Source: Diphasiastrum complanatum
Taxonomy: Eukaryota; Streptophyta; Lycopodiopsida; Lycopodiales; Lycopodiaceae
Direction of reading: 5' to 3'
DNA length: 64,000 nucleotides
Assembly (NCBI GenBank): GCA_029204225.1
Contig: CM055098.1
Coordinates: forward strand, 47,371,939-47,435,938
In this document: positions 1-11,589 of the stretch, piece by piece
Layout of the letters: each line of letters starts with the position of its first letter
How positions within the stretch are numbered: position 1 is the stretch's first letter
Translations under genes and position numbers: made by a program
The notes under the pieces: generated by a model
Told to the model about the DNA's origin: nothing
The model's input: the letters and a program-made list of their open reading frames with translations, nothing else
The model's database searches: none

Positions 1-543
1 CAGATGCAAAATGTGCAACACTTAGTGTATTTTTTGTTCACGAGCTTCTACTTCCTCCTTCAACTTGAAGAAAATAACTAAGCTATTTTTCCTTAGAAAT
101 TGTATTTTCTGCACCAGAATTCTACAAGGAAATAAACAGATCTTTAATCTTTTGCACGAATGTGTTCATGTCTTTGTCGTCCCACTATAGGTAAGTTAAT
201 TGGTCTTCCAAGAACACGATCTGATTATGAGATCGAGTCTCATTCTTGGTTTGCAATTCTTCTCATAAATCCTTTGTATTTGAAATTGATGTAAGATCTA
301 GCATTATATTGTCATGCACTGAAGACACAATAATTGCTATAGCTTTGTCATTTTTTAAACTCAATTCTCAAAGTTCTTTGCTAGGAGTAGCTTTTGGCTT
401 CTCCTCAAATGGTTCTACCCAATGCCATAGACCTTCGCCCTTCAACAAGAGTGAAGTCTTTAATTCTCAAATCAAGTAGTTTGAACCTTCTGGGTCCAAG
501 ATTGTAGTGATCTTAGCTTGAATATTGGTGACCGATGACATCT
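1..543 (-). pseudogene. Ty1/copia gag fragment (UBN2-type), degenerate
   Basis: Read on the minus strand from the ATG near 543, this encodes a copia Gag N-terminal region: a short leader, then DPEGSNYLI, a stop where Trp is expected, ELKTSLLLKGEGLWHWVEP, and further down FLEDQLTYL and FVQKIKDLFISL. Gag forms the virus-like particle that packages element RNA. The same order of motifs appears in the gag of element L at 59870-60364, so this is the same subfamily. At least four in-frame stops and one apparent frameshift break it, so it is dead. The 3' part of the element would lie left of the window. Element type is confident; exact ends are not. Confidence 0.6.
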
Positions 544-648
544 TTTAATTTTGAATAACCTTCAAATAGCGGCTTACTGATGGATGTATGAAGAATGCTG
601 AGAGGGATGTGAAGATACCACACCACTGTATCAACTTTAATTCCGTAT

Positions 649-1010
649 GCTTTGATACCACTATAAGAAAAATAGTAATTATTCTTCCATAGAGAACACG
701 ATGCAAGTTTGAATAAATTAAACTAATATCAGTGTCTTCAATCGCGATTGTATCTGATCTATGTACTAATAGAACAGTATTAGTTCTGATTGAATATGCG
801 TGCAAATATTATATGCGGAAGTAAGAGACAACTTAAGACAATTTAGACAACAAGAAACTATTGACCAAAAACGAATTTTTATAACTCTGAATCTAATTCA
901 TCAATATACATCTCTTGTTGTCCAATATATAGTTGGGTCCAAATGAGTTGAGGTGGCAATTTTCTATTGGCTCATTTCTAAACTTAATGGTCTAAGTTAA
1001 CTTGTTTTTT
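649..1010 (-). mobile_element. Primer-binding site and LTR-like remnant of the 1-543 element
   Basis: The minus strand at 649-660 reads TGGTATCAAAGC, one mismatch from the initiator-Met-tRNA primer-binding consensus, placed about 105 bp upstream of the gag start as expected. The sequence to its right (661 to about 1010) should be the 5' LTR in minus orientation. I could not identify its TG...CA termini, and no partner LTR is in the window, so the right boundary is a guess. Confidence 0.35.
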
Positions 1011-3479
1011 TTTTTTTTGGCAAGTAACTTGATTTTACAATGTATTTCCATTTTCTATTGTTCTTCAAGGCACTTCTAACCAAAATTAACTATTTACTAT
1101 ATTTACGCTTTGAGGCGTATTTACAATATTTGCGCTTTGCACAATACAAGTGCACCATTTGTGTCTGACTTTATAAGTAGATTACTTACAAAAGGAAGGC
1201 TGTATGATCCCTCCATATTATGTCCCATGTGTTGGGGGCATGTACCGTACGTGGTCAACAACATATGTCATTAAAAACACCAAGCATTTTATACAAAAAG
1301 AGCTAAAAATTGTGTAGTATATAATGTATGCACAAACATTGCCTTTTCCATCAACATTGAACTATTTGTCAAAGAAATTTATATCAGAATTTGAAAGATC
1401 TCATTGCCACTTATCCACTAGTATATGTGTTGAAATGAGTGTTTGTTTTTCTTTTTGTTCTATTGTTGTTTTCAGTTTGTTGCAAAACAAAAATACTGAG
1501 CTCCCAATGTTGAGTGAAATAAGAGTGATACTTGTGGCAATGGAGGATTAGGTTCAATTCTAAATTTTTACATAGAAAAGGGAACTATGGAGCTCCAAAG
1601 CCATATGGTTATCAATGTCAACTTATCAAATATGTGATTATTGGAAAGATCGTGGTTGTCAATACTTATGATCCATGGTTATTAATAGCTCATAGCCAAT
1701 ACAAGCAAAAAGAGAAAAAAAAAAAAAGATTTTTCTTGAAAGTGACAATCAAATGGTTCAAAGAACGTGTATGTATAGACTTGCCAAAGACAAAAAGTAG
1801 GCCATTATGGGCATTCTTGATCTGGACATATAATAGAATGATTGGCAAAGTAGTAAAGTCTATGCTTGATGCCATATTTCTAGCACATCATTTTTTTTTC
1901 CATAATTAATATTCACAAAATTTGAATTCTATGCATATCTAGGACTCTTGAACTTAGATATTAAAGATGAGTCATTGAAATTTTTGATGTGTCACCTACT
2001 TTACTTTACTTTTTTTCATAGTTAACATTCAAAAGATTTGAATTCTATGCATATATAGGACTCTTGAACTTAGATTTTAAAGATGAGTCATTCAAATTTT
2101 TGGTGTGTCATCTACTTTACTTTACTTTCTCTTTAACCTTTTCCACTTCCTTCTTCAACTTTATAGTAGACAATATGATGGATGATTCGTTGAATCTTTG
2201 ATCACTTTAAGAATTTTTATGGAATTTTTCTAATGATTCACCAATTTATATTTTGATCTCAATGTACAAACTCAACCTTGGATTCCCTTAGGTACCAAGG
2301 CCATCAAGTCACTCACAATCTTATGATAAAGCTTATGTTTGGCTTATTACATTGTCAAGATAATTATAATTGCTAAACATGAAGCTTTTAATCACATGTA
2401 AGTTTGACATTTCTTTACTAGATAACAAGATGCAAAGGCATGTTTTAGTTAGATATGCATGTGGGGGTATATCTGTTGGTGGACGTAATTCATCAATGAC
2501 TAACAACTAAAATTCAAACATAACATGGACAACACTAGTAAATGTGTGGCATTGATTTCTCATGATTCATGGTCAAATTCGGAACATGATGAGCCAATGG
2601 ATTAATATCATGGGACCTTAATCAATTACGTTGTTACAATAACCATTTAAATGTTAAATTGGATGTAAAAAATGCAATTCATGCTAAGATCATTAGTGAA
2701 AATTAATCAATTTGTAAATCTTATGACAAAGTCATTATTTTAATATCTTGTAAAGCTATTTATAAGGTGTTATAGCTCTATTATTATGCTAAAATTTTTC
2801 AATATTTTCACTTTTACTTTTGGTTAGCATGCAAATTTTTACCTTCATAGAAAAACTTGTCCATCATGGATTCATATGCTTTGATTGGAATTGGAAGTCT
2901 CAAAACTTGTGGGTATATGACCTTAATGGAAGTATCTTTCTCTTCTCCACCATGTTTTTAGATAGGTTTTGCACTCTGGCTTTGTTGATAGGTTGAGCGA
3001 GGGGTTGATTGGCAACATGTTGATTACTAAAAATTTATTGCCCATTCTTAATCATAAATGAGTTTCAAACTTGAATGAGTTTCAAATTTCCATGATTTGA
3101 ACTAAAGTAAGTCATTTTAACAGAGGCATTAGAAAGTGCATATTGAATCTATGACTAGATTTTACTTTAAAATAATTCATAACCAAAAAAATAAGTATTC
3201 TTATAATTAATTCATCTCGATCTCCAACAAGAAAAAATTTGAATGGTTTATTGATTCTTTCACTAACAAGGTAGTCATTTGGGGCCCTTTTTGCTTAGCA
3301 TGAAAACTATAGTTTTTTTTAACAAACACACATTGCTGCCTTCTTGACACACCTTCTTTTTTCCCAATAACACCATAAATTTAGCGTATGTTTTTCTAGA
3401 ACAATGGACATAATCTTAACTCTTTGATATTTTCTAGTGGATCTGGGCTAAATTTGGACAAACATCTAGAATCATTCAC
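1011..3479. other. AT-rich spacer without recognisable genes
   Basis: No frame shows a known domain. The longest open frame (1532-1909, plus) is low-complexity, Lys-rich and overlaps another on the opposite strand, so I do not call it. A T-run lies near 1003-1018, and a tandem duplication at 1891-2127 is listed separately. Confidence 0.5.
1891..2127. repeat. Direct tandem duplication, about 120 bp x 2
   Basis: Copy 1 (1891-2010) and copy 2 (2011-2127) both run from a T-rich tract through GAATTCTATGCATAT, GGACTCTTGAACTTAGAT and AAAGATGAGTCATT to CTACTTTACTTTACT. Scattered substitutions separate the copies. Neither contains an open frame of interest. Confidence 0.85.
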
Positions 3480-3969
3480 AAGCTAAAAATCATTCATCTA
3501 CTATGCTAGAATTGCAAAATCCATGTAGATCTGATCATAAACACTAAAATCTGATATGGTATAGTCCCTATCTTTACAACATCAGCAACAAATAGTACTT
3601 CACACATGTGTATCCAAGTAAAACAAGAAAATTCACATTCTATATAGTAGAACTCAAGATATCATGAGAAATATGCAAGAGATGAATATAGAATCAAAAG
3701 AGGAAAGTTCTCCATAGAGAACTTCAAGATAGATTTTCCATGGTAGTATAGCTATTTATAGCATCCAAAATTTCACTTGGCCAATTTCTCTACTATTTTC
3801 CTAAAGTAGCAACTTCTAGTTACTTTAAAAACCTAGTTTTTAGTGACTAAATGCAATGCATCTATATTAGCAAATTAGAATAGGTCTAAATCTGACCTCA
3901 TACACAAATCTACTTGGCAAAAATAGTACAAACACTGTTTAGGCCTTTATTGACATAAAAAAATCTATC

Positions 3970-5100
3970 TCAAAGGTGAAATTCCAAGTTGGCCTCAAAA
4001 TTGCCTTTTAGCATATATCTAGATAGTACTCTAAGATGAGTTCTATGCTTCATAAACAAGTCCTTTCCCGAATATTTGGTGAAGATATCAGCCACACACT
4101 CCCTTGATGAGACATGTTGAAGCTCCACTTCTTTTACCATGACTTGTTCTCTCACAAAATGATAAGCCACTTCAATATGCTTGCTCCTTGCATGAAAAAC
4201 AAGATTGCTTGCCAAAATTTGGGCTGAAATGTTATCACAAAAGATAATTGGACACTTTTGAAAATCCAACAAGTTAAGATCCATTAGCATCGTTTTGATC
4301 CATAGCATCTCCTTTGTGCATGAACTTAAGGTTTTGTACTCGGCCATCCATGAGATAGCTCCATCACCTATGAATATAGCATCTGCAGTGATGGATTTCT
4401 TGTCCATTTTATCTTCAGCAACTTCTAAAAGTGAAAATCCATACAAGTTAGGTGGTGATCCTCTATAAACAATGCCAAATCTATAAAACCCGAGATGTAT
4501 CTCAATACTCTCTTGCCTAGCTTTCAATGCTCCACACTTGGATCATGCATAGATTAACTTAATCTACCAGCACAATAGTTTAGATCAGGTCTTTGATGGA
4601 TAGATATATGAGTGAACCAGCTAGCTTCCTATAGAGAGTAATGTCCTTGAAGGATCTTTCATTACCTCTTATAGTGAGCTTTACATTTGACTCCATGGTG
4701 TATCAAATAGATTTAGCACTACCATATAAAATCTTTTAAGAATAGAATAAGCATACTTATCTTAACAAATGAAAGTAAATTGAGAAGCTCTAAATATCCC
4801 TATTCCCAATAAATAATTCAAATGACCAAGATCATGCACCTCAAACTCCTTTTTGAGTGCCATCTTGATATCATTTATATCTTGATTGTTGTTTCAACCC
4901 AAAATGATATCAACCACATAAATTAGAAAAATATTAACATCATTTCCAAAAAATCAAAAATAAAGTGACTGATCATACTCACTCATGAAATTTTGAGAAA
5001 TTAGAAAAATGTTAAGCTTAGCATACTAACTCCTTGGTGCTTGCTTAATCCGCTACAAACTCTTTTGGAGAAAACACACATGATTAGGCTTGCCATGTGA
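3970..5100 (-). pseudogene. Element A reverse transcriptase / RNase H region
   Basis: The minus strand shows copia RT-RNase H landmarks: NHVCFLQKSL, QAPRS, EYDQSLY, LIYVVDIILG, KKEFEVHDLG, KLGKRVLRYI, then HARSKHIEVAYHFVRE and ADIFTKYSGKD near the 3' end. RT copies element RNA into cDNA and RNase H degrades the template. The catalytic YVDD box reads YVVD here, so an essential aspartate is lost. Stops and frameshifts are frequent before 4527; only 4527-3970 (185 codons) stays open. The RT start (fingers) is deleted. Clearly inactive. Confidence 0.75.
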
Positions 5101-6060
5101 GATGTAGCCAATCTCCATGTATTGTTCCTCATAGGCGCTTGATACTCAAGATCCATTGCTTGGATCCACTCATGTTTTTGCCTTGCTTCATTACACATGT
5201 AGGTTGAGTCAAAAGATGTTAGGAAAGCATAGTTTTTACCACCAAAATCTTTCTTACCCTTTTTATCATAAGTGAGCCTTAAAGGTTCTTGCCTTTGCCT
5301 TAATGTCCTCCTTGGATTTTGACTTGAAGAAGGCTCCTCACCATCAACATCCAAACTATCATCAACATCAAGAATGTTTGATCCAATTACCACATCACCA
5401 CTTGAAGAAAACTTTGGAATGTTTCCTTCATAAAAAATGACCTCTTCCTATGACCACTTTCTTAGTTGAAAGAATATAAACTTTGTTAGCCTTGCTCACC
5501 TCACTATGACCAACAAATATATATTTATTTGAAGATGGATCCTCCTTTGTCCTATCATCAGGAGTAATGTTGATATAGCAAATGCATCCAAAAGTTTTGA
5601 AAACTTGGCACTTGGCCTCCTACCAAATAAATCTCAAAAGGTGTTTTTTCCATCCAAGACGACACTTGGCCACCTATTGCATACAAAATTGGCACACAAC
5701 AAAGCTTCACCCCAAAAGGATTTAGGAAGATTTGCACCTACCTAATTGCTTTGGCTCCTTCACATAAGGTTCTATTCTTCCTCTCAGCCAGTCCATTTTG
5801 TTGTGGTGTCCTTGGACCTGTGTACTCCCACTTGATCCCATTTGCATCACAAAATGCCTTAAACTTGGTAGAAATGTAGTAACCACCATTGTCACTCCTC
5901 AAGCACTTGACCTCTCTTTCAAACTTGAACTTTACAACTTTACACTTTGCCATCACCTCCAATGACTTGTAGGTGAGATGCCTCAATCTTTTGTTCCATA
6001 CCTCTTGCATTGACAATTTCTACTTGCCACATCCAACCTGGTTAGCAGCAACACAAGCAT
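5001..6060 (-). pseudogene. Element A integrase C-terminal part and linker
   Basis: The frame at 6016-5738 carries WNKRLRHLTYKSLEVMA (the GAG-pre-integrase WHKRLGHL motif) followed directly by the integrase core: CLRSDNGGYYIS with the second catalytic Asp, and PRTPQQNGLAERKNRTL with the catalytic Glu. The first part of the core, which holds the first Asp (normally D-D/Y-SRFCW), is deleted. The integrase C-terminus follows in broken frames, and 5393-5001 is the linker to RT (SSSQNPRRTLRQRQEPLRLTY), fused out of phase to RT sequence after NNTWRL. Confidence 0.7.
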
Positions 6061-7262
6061 CAAGTTTGAACAATTTACCTTGCCTCTTCCCTTTTGCAAT
6101 CAATTGACTTTCCTTCTTGATCAAACAAGAATCACCATCAAACTCCACCTTGAAGCCCTTGTCAAGAATTTGACTGACACTAAGAAGATTCTTAGTGGTT
6201 TATGGAATGAACAAAACATCTTCAAATTTACATTCCTATTGGTAGAGAGAAAGAGAGATAGGGAATTGTGCCAATCCCTATGATTGCACACTGACCATCA
6301 TTGGGCATGTAGATCACCTTCTTGTCGCCTTAAAATGCCCTCAATAATGAATAATACTCCTTACAAAATGTCATATGTGATGTAGCTCCACTATCAATCC
6401 ACCAAGCATCAATACCTCCATGATTAGACAACAAGCATAAGGAATAAAAATTGCATCATTTGAAACTTGTTATCAACACCATCTTCATCAAGAGTTAGAT
6501 TGCTTTGCTTCTCACCTTGATCTCTTTTCTTCTTGAAGCAATCACTAGCAAAATGACCTTTGACTCCACTATAGAAACATTTTAGCTTAAATCTATTTTT
6601 CTTCTTTCTCAAAAAAGTAGAAGGATCACTTGATCTTTCCCTTTATACCACTTACTCTTTTGCCCTTGCCCTTGAACTTGCCTTTTTGAGAACATAGCTT
6701 CCTCCTCTCCAACTTGAGATGTAGAAGATAATCCTCATCTTGCTTGGAGTCTAAACTCTTAAAACAACAAGACTTGTTGCAAGTCCTCCATACCTGAAAA
6801 TTTCTTTTGAGTAGAAAAGCTTTTCACCAAATTAGCATGATCATCCAATAAGCCATTAAGAACAACTTGAAAAAGCTCCACATACTTATTGATTTCACAA
6901 ATACATGCTAGTTTATCATTCAAAGCTTTAACATTCAAAAGAAAAGCATGAGCACTTTCATCCTTATTTTGAAGACTTTAAAAAATCTGCCTCCTTAGGG
7001 TTAGACCCTAGATGTAGACTTGGATTCATAAACTTTCTTCAAGGTTTCCCAAGCTTCACTAGATATAGTGCACTTACCTACTTTCTTGAGAGGTTTATTA
7101 GTCACATTCATCTTGATCACATGAAGAGCTTTCTTTTCCCTCCTATAATACCTCAATTGTTCTTGAGGTGCCAAAGGTCCCTCCTCCACACCTACAACAA
7201 TATCTACCAACTCATTCATCTCTAGCAAAGACTCCATCCTCACCTTCCAAGTTGAATAGTTG
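6061..7262 (-). pseudogene. Element A gag and protease remnants
   Basis: Gag N-terminal homology begins near 7262 (SNYSTWKVRMESLLEM, then HVIKMNVTNKPLKKVG and SEAWETLKKVYESKST, 7243-7001). It resumes as a zinc knuckle at about 6612-6540. The knuckle reads CFYSGVKGHFASDC, so the second Cys of the CX2CX4HX4C motif is Ser. Protease sequence follows between about 6420 and 6090 but is frame-broken. Gag packages RNA; the missing knuckle ligand would weaken this. Related to H1 gag at 40227. Confidence 0.65.
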
Positions 7263-7718
7263 CTTGAGGTAAGTCACGTAAAATTGATGATATCTTGATC
7301 ACACTTGATCTATACATAGTATAATGAACTTTTGCACTCTCCTAAGATTGAAACACACTCTTGAAAATTACAATAATGTCAAAATCAAGAGATCCTATCA
7401 AATTTAGGGTCTTCTCAAAAATGCAAAATATTGAATCAAGCAAAAGTTATATTGAAAAGCTAGAATCTTGATACATCTACAAATAGAATGCAACATCCAC
7501 AATCATGAGAAATTTTTGTCTCCACATTCTAGTAAGTGGATTAAGAAATAGGCCTAATCCAAGTGATTTGACCTAAAATTATGCTTGGATCTCAAGGATC
7601 CACTTTGTATACTTGAAAATGCTTGATTTGAGATAGAAACCACTCCAACTCCTCATAGAATTGATGGCGCCCTCAAATCCACCTCTAGATTTGGAAAATC
7701 CACCAACTTTAGCCTGCT

Positions 7719-7745
7719 GATCTAATACCATGTGAGAAATTAAAA
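7719..7745 (-). promoter_or_regulatory. Primer-binding site and 5' LTR stub of element A
   Basis: Minus strand 7730-7719 reads TGGTATTAGATC, close to the initiator-Met-tRNA complement. It is preceded by the LTR end ...ATTTCTCACA. Within about 15 bp the sequence changes to element B RNase H, so this marks the fusion of A and B. Confidence 0.6.
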
Positions 7746-8660
7746 TCTTGAGTTTCAATGATGTGTCTCAAAACTCGTTTCCCTAGCTTCCAATGCTCCT
7801 CACTAGGATCTTGCATAAATTGGCTCAATCTTCCAACACAATAAATTAGATCTAATGGTTAGATAGATGAGTGAACCAACTAGCTTCCTATAGAGTGTAA
7901 TGTCCTCGAAGTATCTTTCATTACCTCTTATAGTTAGCTTTATATTTGACTCCATAAGTGTATCACAAGATTTTGCATCTACCATATGAAATCTTTCTAG
8001 AATAGAGTAAGCATACTTATCTTGACAAATGAAAGTATATTGAGAAGATCTAATCACTTCTATTCCTAGAATGTAATGCAAATTACCAAGATCATGCACC
8101 TCAAATTCCTTCTTAAGAGCACTCTTGATATGCTACAGATCACCACTCAAGATGATATCATTCACATAGATTAGCAAGATGGTAACATCATTTTCAGCAA
8201 ATCTATAATAAAGGCCATACAAACTCTTTGGTAGTAGACACACATGATTTGACTTTGTAGGTGAAATGTAGCTCTCGGGTTGTTCCATGTACACTTCCTC
8301 CTCAAGATCACCATTCAAAAATGCATTTGTAATGTGCAATTGCCATAAATCCCATCCATAAAGAGTAGCAAGAGAGATGATGACCCAAATGCTTACAATC
8401 TTTGCCACGAGTGCAAAGGTTTCATCATAGTCAATCCCATGTTCTTGAGCATATCCTTTTGCCACCAACCTTGTCTTGTACTTGTTAGAGATCCATCTTG
8501 GTTTGTCTTCACCTTGAAGATCCATTTGCAACCAATAGATTTCTTTTCCTTAGGTAACTCCACCAATCTCCATGTTTTATTCTTCATAAGAGCTTGATAC
8601 TCAAGATCCATTGCTTGGATCCACTCCTCTTTGTTCCTTGCTTCATCTACACATGTAGGT
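7746..8660 (-). pseudogene. Element B RT and RNase H start
   Basis: 8611-8133 carries the RT N-terminus (MDLEYQALMKNKTWRL, KKSIGCKWIFKVKTNQDGS, then ETFALVAKIVSI, LHITNAFLNGDLEEEVYM and SYISPTKSNHVCLLPKSLYG), with one frameshift in the overlap at 8531-8393. About 33 residues are missing between SLYGL and YYRFAENDVTILLIYV, an in-frame internal deletion. The box reads IYVNDIILS, with the first catalytic Asp of YVDD changed to Asn. 8099-7803 continues with DLGNLHYILGIEVIRSSQ and LYRKLVGSLIYLTI. Non-functional. Confidence 0.75.
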
Positions 8661-9480
8661 TCATCAAAAGAGGTTCAGAAAGTAAGATAATTTCAAGCAA
8701 CTACTTGCTTACCCTTTTCATCATAAGTGATCATTGAAGGATTTTGTCTTTCCCTTGATATTCTCCTTGGCTTTTCAGTTGATGATAGTCCTTCATCATC
8801 ACCATCCAAAGTAGGATCCTTTACATCAACATCAAAAATGTTAGATCCATCCACATCACCATCAATAATTCTTGAAGATACTTTTGGAATGTTCTCCTCA
8901 TAAAAATGACATCTCTACCAGCAATCACTTTGTTAGTAGAAGCAATGTAAACCTTGTAGGCTTTACTCACCTCACTATATCCAACAAATATACCTTTCCT
9001 TGAAGACGGATCTTCCTTGGTCCTATCATCAAGAGTTATGTTGACATAGCATGTGCATCCAAAACTTCTAAGAAAGTTGACACTCGGCCTCCTCTTGAGT
9101 AGCATCTCAAAAGGTGTCCTTTCATCCAAACTAGCACTTGGCCACTTATTGCACAAGAAATTAGCACACAACAATGTTTGATCCCAAAATGGCTTACCAA
9201 AGTTAGCACTTAACCTCATGGCTTTATCACTTTCACTCGGTCACTCCATTTTGTTGTGGGGTCCTTGTTGTTGTATATTCCCTCTTGATCCCATGCTCAT
9301 CACAAAAAGCCTTGAACTTGGTAGATATGCACTCACCACCGTTGTCACTCCTTAAGCACTTGATCCTTGTGGGAAATTGGTTCTCCCTTGCATTCTTGAA
9401 CTTAACAAAGATATCATACACTTCATCCTTGCCCTTTAGTAGATAAATTCAACAAAATCTACTAAAATCATCATTGAAAG
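8661..9480 (-). pseudogene. Element B integrase (second copy of core) and linker
   Basis: 9421-9233 encodes IKCLRSDNGGECIS (second catalytic Asp) and TRTPQQNGVTE (catalytic Glu). 9219-8821 continues with KPFWDQTLLCANFLCN, FEMLLKRRPSVNFLRSFG and KGIFVGYSEVSKAYKVYI, the usual integrase C-terminal sequence. A stop and a frameshift separate the two frames. The linker to RT (DEGLSSTEKPRRISRERQ in degraded form) occupies about 8800-8661. Confidence 0.7.
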
Positions 9481-9735
9481 TTACATACATCTTAGCTCCC
9501 AACCCCATGGTGTTGTATACTCCCTTTTGATCCCATGCTCATCACAAAAGGCCTTGAACTTGGTAGACATGTACTCACCACCATTGTCACTCCTTATGCA
9601 CTTGATCCTTGTGGAAAATTGGTTCTCCCTTGCATTCTTGAACTTAACACAGACATCATAAACTTCATCCTTGCTCTTTAGTAGATGGATCCAACAAAAT
9701 CTGCTAAAATCATGATTGAAAGTTACATACATCTT
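9481..9735 (-). repeat. Tandem duplication of the integrase core in element B
   Basis: A roughly 241-bp unit is repeated back to back. 9735-9494 encodes MYVTFNHDFSRFCWIHLLKS through SDNGGEYM to GIKREYTTP. At WGWELRCM the frame re-enters MYVTFN and the same segment repeats (about 9493-9250). The repeat carries both the first and second catalytic aspartates. The junction lies at the repeated string AAGATGTATGTAACTTTCAA, suggesting slippage or unequal crossover. Confidence 0.8.
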
Positions 9736-10590
9736 AGCTCCACTATTGTAGTCATTCCATGAATATCTGAATGCACAATTTGAAAAGGCTTTGTAGATAT
9801 AGATGTAGATCTAGTATAAGGTAGTCTATGTGACTCTGACAAAGCACAAGACTCACAAACATGATTGATACTTTTTAAGGAACTTGGAAGACCAATCACA
9901 ACTTGCTTGCTAGCCATTACCTCCAATGACTTGAAGTTGAGGTGTCCCATCCTTTTATGCCAAACCTTTTGAATAGGTATTTGCTCTGTTACGACACATC
10001 CAACCTGGTTAGCAATAACACAAGCATCTAGTTTGAACAACTTCCCTTGTCTTTTACCTTTTGCAATCAAGATATCATTCCTTTTGATCATACAAGCATA
10101 TCCATCAAACTTAACTTTGAGGCCTTTACTTAGCTTTTGACTCACACTAACTAAATTCTTGGTAATAGATGGAATGAACAAAACATCCTTCAAATTAACA
10201 TTCCTATCTGTAAAAAGAGAAATGGGAATTGTGCCAGTCCTTTTGATTGCACACTCACCATCATTGGCCATGTAGATCACCCTCTTGTCATTTCCATATG
10301 CCAACAAAGAAGTGAAGTACTCTTTGTGAAAGGTCATGTGTGAACTTGCTCCACTATCAATCCACCATGGATCTAGATCTCCATCATTAGCAAGCATACA
10401 TTAAGACATCACAAAAGCATCATCATTTGCATTTTGAACATCCAAACCATCCTCATCAAGAGTAAGATTACCTTGCTTGTCTCCTTGTTCTCTCATCTTC
10501 TTGTAGCACTCACTTGCAAAGTGTCCTTTGATGCCACAATAGAATCATTTGAGCTTTGATCTATCTTTCGTTTTGCCATTTGAAGAAGCC
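9723..10590 (-). pseudogene. Element B gag knuckle, protease and GAG-pre-integrase
   Basis: 10397-9723 is open for 224 codons. It starts with LANDGDLDPWWIDSGASSHM, where DSGA is the aspartic protease active site, continues through NLKDVLFIPSITKNL and IQKVWHKRMGHLNFKS (GAG-pre-integrase), and ends in the integrase start. Upstream, broken frames to about 10590 encode the knuckle, in which one Cys codon is changed (tgc to tga). The protease processes Gag-Pol in the particle. Equivalent to H1 at 40930-41740. Confidence 0.75.
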
Positions 10591-11045
10591 TCTTGAGCAA
10601 CAAAAAATATTTTCAAAAGGAAATCACAAAGATATGAAACTTTTCAATTCTCTTCTAGCACTTATACCAAGCAAATCAACACATAGAATCGTGAAATCTT
10701 GATCAACCTATGATCTATTATCAATCTAATGACTCTTGCCACTCCTAAGATTGAAAAAAACTGAAATGAACCTCAATAACCTCACAATCTAGAGATCAAA
10801 TCAAAATTAGGATTTTGACAAAATCACAAAAAAAATGATTATTTCAATTTCTACATGCAATTGCCTAAAACTTGATATGCAATCTTGTACCCACCACTTA
10901 GGTTGGTCTACAAAAGATCCAATCTACATATACAAGAAACTTGATTTTGGTGTAGAATCCAATCTAGCATGCTCTAGCATTGATGTGTTCTTCAAATACC
11001 ACGATAGATTCAAATTTGATATCATGCAAAAGTTTAGATAGCATG
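10591..11045 (-). other. Element B untranslated leader
   Basis: Minus-strand sequence aligns over most of its length with the H1 leader on the plus strand (39660-40170), including ATGCTAGAGCATGCTAGA-like and TTTGTGATTTTGTCAAAA blocks. This is non-coding RNA-leader sequence between primer-binding site and gag. The primer-binding site itself is no longer recognisable near 11045. Confidence 0.6.
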
Positions 11046-11589
11046 CAATGTCATTCTGTATGGATGCAAACCACATGCAATCAGTGCATGAAACATGCAA
11101 AGTGGTTTCTGTGATCTACACATGTCTAGGCAGTTTTGTGAGTTGACATGCAGTACATGCAATATCCATGCATGCAGTTACACGTGTGGATCCTTGGTAG
11201 TTGAGTTAATTGAGTTAAGTGGACTTTCCATGCAACACCACTATAGGAACTCGAGCCACTTTGATGTAGGGAAGCTGTGGCATGTTTTGCCATATTGTGA
11301 ATAATGAGATTTTGATGTTTTGAACTCATTCTCTCTCTACTCAAGTATTATAGTGTGATTTTTCTCTCTCTACCCGAGAGCAGCCTGTTTTTTCCATACT
11401 GAGCACTTAGAATTATTTCTGACATTTATTCCTCATATTGAGAAGTTAGTTTTTTCAGTCAGATGTATGCCTCTTGGCATATATTTTTCAAGCAATTTGT
11501 TCTCTGATCAATCTTGTGCAATCACAACACCTCAATAAGATCCTATAAGGTGTGTGGTGAAGTTCACACGTGCTAAAAACTTTCCAATT
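11046..11589. other. Unassigned LTR-like block between elements B and C
   Basis: Contains an ACACGTGTGG copy near 11181 and CACACGTG near 11556, the motif seen in LTRs elsewhere in this window, plus CT-rich tracts. It matches neither the H-family LTR nor the first 300 bp of the element C 3' LTR, so it probably derives from another LTR family interrupted by C. No gene is visible. Confidence 0.35.

Larger units (their letters stand above)
3480..7735 (-). mobile_element. Ty1/copia element A, minus strand, degenerate
   Basis: Domains read on the minus strand in the copia order: primer-binding site (7719-7730), gag (about 7262-6420), protease, integrase, reverse transcriptase and RNase H (down to 3970), then an LTR-like block (about 3480-3972). 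The block has a plausible TATA box (minus strand, 3748-3762) and the sequence CACATGTGTG. Almost the whole 5' LTR is missing: only about 15 bp remain before the RNase H of element B begins. The element is broken in gag, integrase and RT. Confidence 0.75.
7746..11045 (-). mobile_element. Ty1/copia element B, minus strand, H1-related
   Basis: Coding blocks closely match H1 (40-44 kb). Minus-strand order is leader (11045-10591), gag zinc knuckle, protease, GAG-pre-integrase, integrase (with a tandem duplication), linker, RT, and the start of RNase H. The gag N-terminal half (about 600 bp) is deleted between TTGTTGCTCAA of the leader and the Ser-rich segment before the knuckle. The RNase H is cut at its RVLRHIIETQDFN segment, where element A begins. 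Confidence 0.8.

Noticed and set aside
246-479. Plus-strand 77-codon frame
   Set aside because: It is the antisense of the copia gag fragment on the minus strand, which shows family motifs.
1532-1909. 125-codon plus-strand frame
   Set aside because: Low-complexity, Lys-rich, no domain, and overlapped on the other strand; not enough to call a gene.
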